Part shown: piece by piece, positions 1 to 11,800 of the stretch
Numbering within the stretch: the stretch's first letter is position 1
Layout: every line of letters begins with the position of its first letter
DNA from: Isoetes engelmannii
Taxonomy: Eukaryota; Streptophyta; Lycopodiopsida; Isoetales; Isoetaceae
DNA: 24,016 bases
Direction of reading: 5' to 3'
Assembly (NCBI GenBank): GCA_011763485.2
Contig: JAANSK020243292.1
Span: 1-24,016, forward strand
Position numbers and translations under genes: made by a program
Notes under the pieces: model-generated
Database searches by the model: none
Seen by the model: the letters and a program-made list of their open reading frames with translations, nothing else
Told to the model about the DNA's origin: nothing

Positions 1-21
1 GGGAGGGCATGCCACGCAGGA

Positions 22-31
22 TGACACGTCA
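22..31 (+). promoter_or_regulatory. ACGT-core (bZIP-like) element
   Basis: TGACACGTCA contains an ACGT core in a near-palindromic context, and a second ACGT core follows in CCACGT at about 39-44. These resemble plant bZIP sites. They lie about 280 bases before the DCC1 start, on the far side of the foldback. Function is inferred from the motif only. Confidence 0.3.
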
Positions 32-49
32 GCGTCGTCCACGTTACAT

Positions 50-151
50 GAATGTCCATCTAGTTGACATTCTTGGGATGTCAACCAGGCTCCGCGCTTC
101 GCGCGTCGTCGCCTGGTTTCCATCCCAAGAATGTCAACTAGATGGACATTC
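50..151. repeat. Foldback with perfect 31-bp arms
   Basis: Bases 50-80 and 121-151 are exact reverse complements over 31 bp (GAATGTCCATC... against ...GATGGACATTC). Inside, 83-90 (AACCAGGC) pairs with 111-118 (GCCTGGTT), leaving a GC-rich 20-base loop. With one mismatch the arms extend to about 45-156. The size and symmetry fit a small foldback MITE or other hairpin-forming insertion in the DCC1 upstream region. I see no clear target-site duplication. A hairpin RNA locus is a weaker alternative. Confidence 0.8.
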
Positions 152-280
152 CTGTATACGTAATTGTGGATACAAAAAGTTTACCTTTTACACCAACACA
201 CATTCATGCAAAATATGGAATAAAAAATAAATATGGAATCACAGCCCAAATGTTCGTCCCTGTTTAAACGGCAAACCCAA

Positions 281-288
281 TTTGGCGC
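281..288 (+). promoter_or_regulatory. E2F-type site in the DCC1 proximal promoter
   Basis: TTTGGCGC matches the plant E2F consensus TTTSSCGC exactly. It lies 22 bases before the DCC1 ATG. E2F sites are common in plant genes for replication and cohesion, so S-phase control is a reasonable inference. The match is only eight bases, so position and context carry most of the weight. Confidence 0.6.
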
Positions 289-309
289 CCATTTTCCCCT
301 TCAGGTCAA

Positions 310-2093
310 ATGGCACACCAGATATTGGATCTAAAGCTCAATACTCCATCCACGGTGCGCTATGGCTCGACCTTTGAATCGGAGGAGTTTAAGCTGTTGG
401 AAGTGGATGAATCTATTCTACAAGAGATACTTCTAAATGGGTTAGTGTATATTTTTTACACTTTTAAGGCGTTTATCTGCACCGTGTTAAAGGTTTATCA
501 CATAAAACCCTAAAGCAAGTTTCAGTAGCTGTTCGTCCATGTTTTCTGTCTTTTCTTCGGGTTTTTTGTAGCCAATTAATTCAGGTCTTTTAGATCAGTT
601 TTAGGATCTATTAAACAGCTCAATCATCACCATTTTGAAGAAGGATAATGCGAATATAAACATTGCTTTCCATTACTTTATAGGTGCATGGTTTGACATT
701 CATATGAGCATGCTAAATGACATCAGTTTTTTGGATGAAATCATCAGATAAGTTGAGACCAGTTTAATATGAAATTTCAGTCGTCAACGAACTCAGCAAG
801 GCCTACACATGGTAGTAGGTATATCAGAAATATACAAGAGTATGAAGGACAGATCTCATCATCGTATTATAGGCTCTAGCAAGTTATGCTATCAAATAAA
901 CTTTAGGCCATGAAACCATATTAGCTTAAGAGAGCTAGATTTTCTGCATAATGTTCTTCCTGAATGTGTTTATTATGGGGATGATAATAAGTGGTTGTTA
1001 ACAAGAAAAATGTTTCGTCTTTGTTAGAGTGACAATAAGAGGAGCACCAGACGATGAGGCTGTTTTATGCACTTCAAAAACTACATATGCCATTAAGTTT
1101 GTTTCTACATCGAATACCGTATTGCTCATTCCACCAAACGACTTGACAAATGGTGTTAAAGAAGATACCATTGATGCTTCTGCAACAGTAACAGGACATC
1201 TGGAACTGATGGAAGTTGCCCCACTACTTGATAAGCTCAAGGCGCTCTTGTCAAAACGACCATATATTGAGGATCAAGATTGGGAGACAGAACCTGGAGG
1301 GCATGATAATGATTTATATTCTTGGGATGATTTATTAGACAATGTGCAAGCAAGTGAAGAACAGTTGAAAGAAGCTCTAAGGGATTTAGCTGCAGTTGAG
1401 ATCAATGGGTACTGGCGTATCTTAGACCCCAAGTTGATGCAGTCTTTGCTTGAAATGATAATTTTAAACTCTGTGCAACATGAGTGGCCTCTTCATAGGA
1501 TTCCGATTGATAAGGTTGTGTATGTCATGGAAGGTGATGGCTATTCACCTAACTTGGTAAGACATTGTTTAACAACATATGGGCACCTGGCTGATTCTTC
1601 AGACATTAACATATGGGCTCTTGATGAGAAACAAGTTAGTCTGCAATTTGCAAGACAATTACTTCTTGGGGCATCAAAGTGGAGGGTAAAAGATTTTATT
1701 GACTCATGGCAACAAAAATTACCTTTAGGACTGAATTGTGATATAGAATGGCTACGTGGAGAGGCTCTAATTGACAAATTAGGGTCTGAGTCCTGGATAC
1801 GGCCATATAGCATTTCCTCTTTGCCAAAGAAACCTGCTGCACGTTTTGCTGCATTGTTCCAAGAAAAATCGAAGTGGGAGTGGCAAGAATTGGAACCATA
1901 CCTTCGGTAAGACAAAGCATACTGTAATTGGAAATGTCATTTGTTTTATTCTGTTTCAAGTGATGTAATACTCTCACTTGACTTTTCCAGCGATTTGCAT
2001 GTTCCTGGACAATCTGTGGAGGCAATGCTTCTAAGGTACACTAGAAAGATTCAACCAACAGCAGATGCACCCCTAGTGTACACTGCGAGGTAG
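310..2093 (+). CDS. DCC1: DCC1, sister chromatid cohesion protein (CTF18-RFC subunit)
   Basis: Three exons join in frame: 310-440, 1028-1906 and 1991-2093, giving 370 codons before the TAG at 2091-2093. Both introns are GT-AG; the first splits a Gly codon and the second an Arg codon. The product aligns from memory along its whole length with plant DCC1. Recognisable blocks are VTIRGAPDDEAVLCTSKTTY, then YAIKFVSTSNT, SKWEWQELEPYLR, and the C-terminal DLHVPGQSVEAMLLRYTRK ending in PLVYTAR. DCC1 binds CTF8 and CTF18 to form the alternative clamp loader CTF18-RFC, which acts on PCNA at replication forks in the nucleus and supports cohesion. Family length in plants is about 390 aa, so this copy looks complete. 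The ATG at 310 starts the first coding exon and fits the family N-terminus. An E2F-type site lies just upstream. No break is visible. Confidence 0.95.
441..1027 (+). other. DCC1 intron 1, no further feature seen
   Basis: This 587-base GT-AG intron starts GTTAGTG and ends TTGTTAG. It is AT-rich. I find no coding remnant, repeat or structured element in it. Confidence 0.85.
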
Positions 2094-2894
2094 CGACTAA
2101 AAGATGCTAAACTGGATTATATTGAGGTACCATTGTTGCCCACATATGTATGTTCAAATTAACACCAGTAATAATTTAGCTCCAATGACTTGGGTAATAA
2201 CACTTTTCTTATAAGCAGCTCCACCAAGAACATTGGTGAAGCGAGATACATCCTTCCGTGCAAAATGGCAGCTTGCTCTTTCTAGACAGATCAATGTGAA
2301 TTCAAAGAAATTCAGTCTAGTTATACCATAGAAGTCAGAGGCATTGCAGCGAAGTCATAATCAGTGACAAAAATAACACAATGATGAGCAACCATCAAGT
2401 AGAAGTCCATTCGAATTGTATTAATGTGTTGGGTCCCAAAATGTTAGAGCAGATATTCTACTGATGCGTTTACATCCTGTATGGCAAGGATATGAGCATT
2501 GTTAAGATCAGAGAGCTAAATGACGGTTCAAGGTTTGATGCATCTATTGAAGATTTGCATTTTCCAATATTTTATTATAAGTCTGCAAATCAGTAGTGAA
2601 AATGTTTGTTTTCATTCTTGGAAAATTTAAATCGAAAGTGCTTCTGTTTCAGCACTCTTCCTACAGTACTGTGCCTTTGATGACTGATTTGCAAATTATT
2701 TAAGTTGAGGGCATGCTTGATAGTGTCATGCTATTTCCTTTCTGTCGAATGTGTTCAATTTACAACTTTTAGGTGTTCATTTTTCTTTTGAGAACATGAT
2801 AAACATATTTAAAGACTTGAATGCGATGACATATTTAGCATTTACAAAATATCCGATCCTCATTAAGAGGCGATATAGATAAATTACATGTGTC
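2094..2894. other. Convergent 3' spacer between DCC1 and the polygalacturonase
   Basis: The two genes point at each other across 801 AT-rich bases that must hold both 3' UTRs and polyadenylation signals. No reading frame of note and no recognisable repeat is present. I cannot assign either poly(A) site with confidence. Confidence 0.7.
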
Positions 2895-5800
2895 TCAAAT
2901 TGTTATCATACTTTTTCCGAGTTTAGTCAGACAACTTTGAGGTACTACATTACCGAAGCTAAACCCAGTAGCACTTTCACAAAATGAAAGTGCATCAGAT
3001 CCAGATTTATACGTAAGATTAACATCTTCTAAAACAATATGTTCGCATGGTACGCTATCACTGCATGCGAAACGCACTGCCACATGACTTGATGACGTAC
3101 CCGTGATATTCTTGTAATGCACTCCCATCACTTGAACTGCAGAAGTCTGTAAAATCAAGATTTCAAAATATAGTAAAAGTGTTAAGTTTTTCTTATACTT
3201 TGAAACATATCTAGACAGTTAGATTTGAGCTTGCCTGATTTTGGCAAGGTGTTGCAGAGTCGCAATAGTATTGATCAATAAGGATTGGATTTGTGACATT
3301 TATCATTTGAACATTTTGGAATCGAAAACCATAAGCTCGACCTTGTCCACCCTAGAACAAGCACATGAATGATTAACACTTTAAAGTTAATGTATTTCCA
3401 ATTTGATACTACCATTGTGATGTGCATCACCAAATGCTAACCATCCCCTATGTGGCTTATGCAAAGCCCACAAGGAGGATAGACTGAATGTGTCATCTGT
3501 CTAAGAAGTTAGTGAACCTTGCCTATCAAAAGGTCTATGCAGTACCCCAGTTTCAACTCATAAGGTCTTCGCCCATCTTCTTTCCTATACTATAACGGGA
3601 TTCTGGTGTGATGTTTGGACACTCATTGTGGACATTGCATTAGGTGTGTCTGAGACTAATCATCTTCTTATAGGCATGTCCGGTCCAATAGGTCCAAAAC
3701 TGGACTTGATCGTGTCCCTTCTCTAAGGCAGAGGAAGTAGCGCTCTTTGATCTTGACCATCCTTGGAGCTTGATGATTGGATTAGAGATGAACCCATTTG
3801 TGCATGCCTTTGGCTCAATCAAAACTATATATGAGAAAGCAACATGCTATTGAAATTAGAAATGGACCAAATGCTTGATATGCTTACGCTTTCCTTATCT
3901 GCTATGAGGTTCACATTAGAAGGACGTATAACCTAGGTATTCTATGCAGAGGCCAAAGACAACTTGGTCTGTGTGATGATAGTTCCATTAACTCATGGGC
4001 CTTAGATATTATCTAATCATTTATTACTAGGGTCCTCAAAATTATTAGCATTCATTAGTTTAATCCTATTATTTTTTTTATCACTGTCAAACTAGCTTCT
4101 CAACAACAATATGAAAGCACGTCAAAGGTAACAATCTATCCTCTATGTTGACCATCTTGAGAATTAGATTCCCCACCATAAGGGTATATAGTGGCACTCA
4201 TCACATCATTTTTCAATACTTGCCTCTGAATGAAGTTGTTCTTGAGCTCATATCCCAAGCAATATGCAATAACATCTAGCTCCCCTTGGCAACTTCTATT
4301 AGAAAACTAGTATGCATGGCAATTTGACCTACGGCATAAGTTTGGTCATTTCTTACGATGGCAGAAATCATTCCAATTTACATACTGAAGGTAATTAGTG
4401 GAGGCAGTGCTATGATATGCATTAGGATGCTCATGCCATGCATAGACACATATATCTAGAAAATTGATAAATACGAGATGTGAAGCTCTATATGCTACGT
4501 AGAGCTTTACGATTGGTCCATAAGGAATTTGTTTCGAATGTTGATCGATCTTACATGGCGTACAACACCCCATGCTAACAATTGTTAAATAGAGTAGTTT
4601 GAAAAGAGTTCAGAAAACACTCTTAACTTATGCACTAAGAATCAAGCTGACAATCCTATACATAGTCCTATTGCAAAGAGATGGATACTTCTTCAATGTG
4701 ATGTAAACGACGATGTTCCATACTTAAAACACTTATTTGCATATACACTTGCCATGTGTCAATATTGACTTGAAACTATGAAAAGGGAGACGTCAAGGTT
4801 GGGTCTCAATGGACTATTAAGGAACATTAATCAACATATACATGTGAGTAACACTACAAAGTTTACTCAATTGAGGCAACACTTGGATATATATGCTTCA
4901 TAAGCAAGCTTTGGGATGCCAATAGCTTAAAGGTAGACAGTTCATTACAAGAGTGAATTAGTACATGTTTATAAAAAGATGCAGACTACTTTGCTATTCC
5001 CAAAGTGCACACCAACTTAATATTGAGAGGAGCATATGGGATCATGAGCCACAAGTAAGCAAGATATGTGAGTTGCCAATTGGAATAGATTCAAATTTAT
5101 CTAGCATTTATGGCTATCAGAGCAAAGTATACATCTCCTAAGCCATTATATGGACTCTTACATACATCTTTGGTGGCACTAGCATGTTGTATTCTAAGGT
5201 CCTTGAGCAATATGCATGAGTAGCCCAAAAGCCAAACAACTATAAGAGTATTAGGCTCTTTATATTATTATAAGTATTTTCTTTGAAAAACTTTCGGCAT
5301 TGACTTCTATGTACAGTTCGACCTATGTCCATGATAAACAGTTCAATTCAAATCTCATAGTGATATTAGCATTCTTATTCATGGAGCCTATATACTATCA
5401 TCTTATGTTGCGTTTGATGTGATAACTCCTTAACTAACTAACTAACTAACTAACTAACTAGCTATAATTATGGATAACTAGCCTTACTTGCCAAGTCTTT
5501 ATTCGTAATCCATTAGTTGTTCCATTCAGAACGGCCCCGTTCACCACTACGGCTGATACATTTGCATATGATCCATCTTTTCCAAGGCCGCCAATACTAA
5601 TCAATATATACTCAAAGTCAGCAAAATGTGAATACTAAAACATGTGCATGAAAAAAACTACCTTATGCCATGCCCTGGACCGCATGTAATATTCTTCAGT
5701 CGAACATTAAATGTTAGTGTTTGAATTGAAATACAATCATCCCCTGCAAATGACGTGGTTCAGGGGACTACAAATATAGGTGTGCAAGAATCAATATTTA

Positions 5801-8800
5801 GGTGTTGGTAGATGAGCACAAGTATATACGATTAAACCCAGCCTAATCATGAATTTATAGTTTAATCCATCAAAGATTAAAGCATATTGTCAATTTCTCA
5901 ATGGAGTGGCGTATGATCAACAAGATTACTAAATCAATCTCATTTGTTTTAGTATAGTACTCCATACCTGTGGTGATGGAGCAGTTTTGAATGAGAACTC
6001 TAATAGATTCATGAAGATGTATGCCATCTGTATTAGGGCTATTATATGGAGCATTAATCTTCAACCCTATAGCTCGTGCTCCATTGCATTTATCGAATTG
6101 AAGGTGCATTTGTTGACTGTCTTGTATGTTCAAATCTCTAACTGTTACATTATTGCATTTATAGATTGTAATAGCCTACATAAGCCGAAAACATAGCAGA
6201 GGCAATACATAAGTCATAGTTAAAACATTGAAAGAATAAACAACATGCATTGAGGATGGGGGTTGGGAGGGGAGTGCATTCTATGGGGGGTATTTATTTG
6301 GCTATGCTTGACTAAGTTTTATCCATTTCCTAACATGAACGGACAATAAAAATGAGATAAAGAGAAAAGGAAAAAGAAAGAATATTGAGCAATAAATCAT
6401 AGTAGTTCAAAGTTCTTTATAATCAACACAAGGGCACATGTAGTTTAGACATCCTAGTTGGTATGCAGTTGAAATTGTTGTTCTTCTCTTCTGGGCCACA
6501 TGTTAGTAGGTGGGCAGGTGAAGTACATGAGAATAGGATATGTATAGCAATTGTCAAATGATTGCGCTTGAATATGAGCACCATACCCTTCAAATTTGCC
6601 TAGTATTGCCACCATTCGAGCACACATTTTGTTTGGCTTAGCCATCACATGTGCTTTTGCATATATATGCGAAAGGGGTACTGTCATCTCATATTAGAGA
6701 GGTGCTTCATCAATGTGCCCAACCACTTAAAACATTAAAACATGTGCATAGTATAAACGAGGTGTACTCTGGACTACATGATTGTTAGATCCGCCGATCC
6801 TATGGATGTTGGCGCCTCTCATTTCAATTATGGTAATTTATTGATTGGGGGTGTCTATGATTTTGAAATATGAAATTGGGTGCACCTAAGGTTTTGGAAA
6901 ATATGAAATATGGGAATCGAACCTTTGGCAATTTTATTTAATGTCTTCTAGTGGCGGGACGTTAAAATATGTTTCTTTCTTTCTTTCTTTCTTTCTAATA
7001 AAAATATTTTGACTAATTGTATCTATGTCATTTTCTTTCTGTCCTTCCTTTTTTCATATGACAACAAATTCAATTGTATCAGGAGTATGGTTTATGGTTT
7101 CAGGTAACTAGATATTTATCAGGAGGCTCATTACTGTAAAGATTTTTCTCTTTATTAAAATTTGGGGTAGGGGATAGTAATGGGCTTATTGTTCTCTATT
7201 TTATTGAGTCATGTAGACCTATTGGCCTTCATGACCAATTCAATTCATATTCAAAAGGTATGTATAAATCATGAAAGAATGCCAATTGGTCTCCCTTGAA
7301 AGTAATAATTCTAAGATCTTAATATATGTAGAATTAGAATATGTAGAATTAAAATGAATTGACTTGATTTTTTTTAATGTTCACAGAGACCAAAAATCTA
7401 TGGGACCCACTACCACACGATAAGTGAAATAAATACTATATGAGTGAAATAAATTGAATCCATTTTGTTGTCCACACACACACAAACCATGTACAACACA
7501 CATAAAGATTAATATAAAAAGGAGAAAAAGCAAGAGACTTACAGTGGGAGCGATATGACAAGACTGCTTCCAAGCAAAATGACAATGTGTTAGTCCCATC
7601 AAAATATGTTTTTATTTGAACATTAAACTTCTATAAAGCTTACATAGCTAGAATTCACTTTACAAGACTGCGCCCACCACTGTTGTCCTTGACCATCAAT
7701 TGTTCCATTCCCCCCAATTGTGAACCCATCTAAATTTTGAAATACGAGCCAAAACCTAGTGTCATTTGTCCAATTTGAAGGATTTTGCGGCGCAAGTATT
7801 GTACCATCGATCTAAATAAAGTAAAAAATGTATCATATATGAGTCAATGTGAGACAAACAACTACCTTCAAGAGCATTATAGTCAATACTTCAAGTCTCA
7901 TTCTGTTACAAGGACCAGAGAATGTTGTTGGTGCCAAAAGATAAGTTTGTCCACTTGGTACAATCAGTCTTGAGTGATTTGCTTGACAAGCGGATGCCCA
8001 TGCATCTAAAAAAGCCTGCATAGAAGTATTTTAAGCTTTAAAAATAAATATTCTAGATAGCTAGGATAAATTTGACTAATTCATGTAGTTTAAGCTTCAT
8101 AAATAAATGTGTTAGATAGCAAAAAAAAAGAAAAAAAAAGACTGATTGATATATGCTAGGTCAAAAAACAGATGATAAAAGCTTTAGAGTATAAGCCCTA
8201 AGTGCTAGAGAGAGAAGCACTACAAAGAGAATGTCAATTGTTCCCGAGCCATAATTGGAGTTACAGAGGTCAGAATCAGATGATCTAGAGATCTTTGGAA
8301 AGGTTATGTAGAGGGATTTCTATTGGCATATGATGTGACGCGGATCTATCATGATCGATGCCTGCTTTTTGTACTTTTCAATTCGACTACTTTTTGCCAT
8401 GCAGATTTGATGGTACTAGAGGTTTATATCATAACTCTTGCCTACAATCTCCGTTTTGGGTGTTTTTTATTGCTTTAGAAAATGTATCTGAAATATGTCT
8501 AACATGAGATATAATATGCCCATCTTTATTTGAGTTTTTTGGGTCACAACAACAAACTTCTATCTGGACTTGGTAGGGCTTTACAAACTGATTTGATTTG
8601 CTTCCGAGTTCACCATGAAAGAAAGGGCCACTAATAAAGAGAGAATCGGGGTAAGGATGGCCAGGACAAAGTCTCCTTCTAAGGAATCATTGCTCACACT
8701 GGAGGTCCCTCGTCCCACAAGTTCGGCCTAGCGCACACCTTCATGGTCAGGGGCAAGCTGAATCTGGTGTTTGATAGATTTGCACAACAGCCTCTTGGGA

Positions 8801-11800
8801 TCGGCACAAGTAAATATGGGACATTTACCTTTCAAGGCCAAGAGGATCTTTGAAGTGCCTAAACCTGCAAGTTCAATGTTTTCCGCCTACACTCCATGAC
8901 CAGATACAAACTATTCATTCTGAGGAAGCGATGCCAACCACATCTATGATTGTGTCTATTGCGAGATGGACACAATTATTACAGTTAATCAAACCTTGGT
9001 TCCAAGCTCTGATGGCCATTGTGTGAAAATATGTGATGCTTAAGTATAGATATTAGAGTCCGGGGTACAACCACAGAAAAAACAGGCGGGACTGCAAACA
9101 TTAAAAAGAGAACATATTGACATGGAAGTACATACAACTCCAAAATCCAAGGTGGACCAGGAGCCGCAGTGTCAGGCTCGCGAATAGGAGTAGGATGCCA
9201 CAGTATCTGCTACTACCAGAACCCTTAACTTGCATATTATCGGGGTTTCAGAGGCAACGACTGCGGCTTTGCATTCAGATGCCCATTCAGATATGGACGA
9301 GGCTTTGCATGTCTTCATGGACATCATGCATGTGAAGGTTGATGGAGTCGTCTCTGCTACTAGGATGGGAGTGGCAAGAACTGATCGTTCTGGACATTTT
9401 TTGGTTCGATTTCAGGATGCTCTCAACCACCTACATGTTCTCCAACATATCAACCATCTTAGAGGGACTAGTTTCTTTGTCCAAGAGGACCTCTCTCCTC
9501 TTCAATTGTGTAGCCATAAGGAGGAGCCAGACAAGGTGAAGGCAACCCGCCTACAAAAGAAATGGGCGAGGTGCAACAATCATTGTAGACCAATGGCCTT
9601 CCAATCCTTAAATTGGGTATATCTAGATAATCTCAGTAGCACAAAATTACCATTAGCATTTGCATTAGCAGTTTTCTTGGATGTTTTGCCCCTTTTATTG
9701 TTTTGGTCCCACGATCAATTTGATCTCCATGGGCGATAAAAACTCTACCTACCTACCTATCTACCTACCTACCCATCTATCTATAAGTGTATCTTATGTG
9801 TTGAAAGGGATCTCACGAACAAGGCTATATCTAAACTAAATATATAGATACAACAAAGAAAATAAAGGAAGCGATACTACCTCAGATGCCACTAGCACTT
9901 TATGATCTCCATCACAACAACATTTTGTACAAATAATAGAGATGTACACATTCGAATGGTCAAGCATGTGCAGGACGCATGCCAAGATCAAATAATTAAG
10001 AAATTCCATAGACACCTTAATCATTCCATGCAAAGCAAAAGGAGTGGCTATTCTATCTAGATTAAAAAAACTAAAGAACCTGAATTGAGTGAAAATTGAA
10101 TTGAATTAACTTCTGTCCTCCATGGTGACCAAAAGGCCCAATATAAGAAAGAGAGAGCACAAGCAGCTTATTACTGTCTAGAATAAAAAACCCCTGCCTC
10201 GAAGGGTTTCGAGGGAAATAGAGGTGTCATTTTAGGTTAAGATTTAAAGAGCCACCTTCCTTGAATGCTAGAAAATCTATAAACTTTTAAAGCAGTATAT
10301 ACATCCGTTGTCATTGGATATTTCTATTTAGCATCTCATTTCAGGAAAATGCCATGACCTAAGATATTATTTTTGATGAGAAAAAAGAGGAGGAGCTCAA
10401 GGATGAGGTTCAACCATTGACTTGTCGTTACAGGGCTATGTTATGATTTTGTAGAAAAAGTGGGATTACAAAGACGAAACTAAATACTTACTCAAAATAC
10501 TTAATATAGTTTGTCTTGTGCTCATGGTAAGAATGTCTTCAAACTGAATGCTCAATACTTGAGGAACGAGGAGTTCATTGCTGGGTGTCGTCGGGTATGG
10601 GAGTCAATGCTCCTTGATCCGAGCCCAATGAGGAGACTTATGAACACACAGGCAAATGTGAAGTCATTCTCTAAGCAGTGGGATAGGAATTTTGTGCAGC
10701 AGGAAAAACGCCTCCTAAACCAAAAGTACAGTGAGCTGGAGTAGAGTAGACTTCAAGGAGGTCCCATGCTAGGGAAGCACAGTTGGTCAATGAGATCCAT
10801 GGACTTGACTCCAAGCGTATCAAAGTAGATAAACTGAAAGCAGGCCTCTCATGACTAAGGGAAGGTGATAGGTGTACGAATTCTTTTTTCTCAGCCGCTT
10901 GGCTGTGATGCAAATTTCGACTCACCTCTATGCAGATGGAGAACGAGGTCCACGTTTTTGCCCCTGAGCAAGTTAGGCAATGTTTCATTTTGCATTTCAT
11001 GGATTTCTTTCAAAGAAGAAAACTTTCCTTTCAGGACAAGGCAATGGACATTGTACTTTCAAAAGTTATGCCTATCATCTCTCCTGTCCAACAACAGGAA
11101 TTCGAGTCTCCTTGCACAGAAGCGGGTCTGGAGTTTGCAGTATACTTGATGGCCAAGGATAAGTTCTCAGGCATGGATGGTATACCCATTGTTTCTTTCA
11201 ATCTTGTTGGAAGTGGATGTTTGACCTTGTGTGGCAAGCATATAAGGATCTACGGCAATCTCATCAGTTGGGCAAGGTATTTAATACGAGTCTCATTGCC
11301 CTCATGACTAAGGTTACAGAGTCTACTGTAATTTCTCATTGGGGACAGATTACCCTGTCGCCAATGGTGTACAAGATCATAGCGAAGTCGGGTGCAAAAA
11401 AGTTGAAGGTTTGGCGGTCTCAATTAGTGAAGAGCAGACTGGTTTTTTGCATGGCAGACATATTTTGGATAATGTAGCTGCAGCATACGAGGTCATGTAT
11501 TGGGCAAGTAAAATTGGTCAAAGAGTATTGTACCTCAAATTTGATTTTGTGAAAGCTATGATAGCGTCTCTTGGGTGTTCCTCTGTCGTATCATGGACAA
11601 ACTAGGTTATATTCCCTCCTCCTCCATTGTTTGGAAGCTTTTGAGGTATGCAAAAGCAGCGGTACTTTTCCAAGGGCCTCCATCATAGTTTTCACAGTGG
11701 AAAGGAGCATTAGAGAGGCTATCACTTGCCCCATTTCTTTTTACTATTGTAAGCCAAGGAACTCTTGCAGTTGCTCCGTAGAACGGAAGATGGTCTTGTT

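Noticed and set aside
998-1240. Minus-strand open frame over DCC1 exon 2
   Set aside because: It is the shadow of the real DCC1 exon and has no protein-like motif.
5987-6196. Plus-strand open frame across polygalacturonase exon 5
   Set aside because: The minus strand encodes the conserved NTD block here, so this is a shadow.
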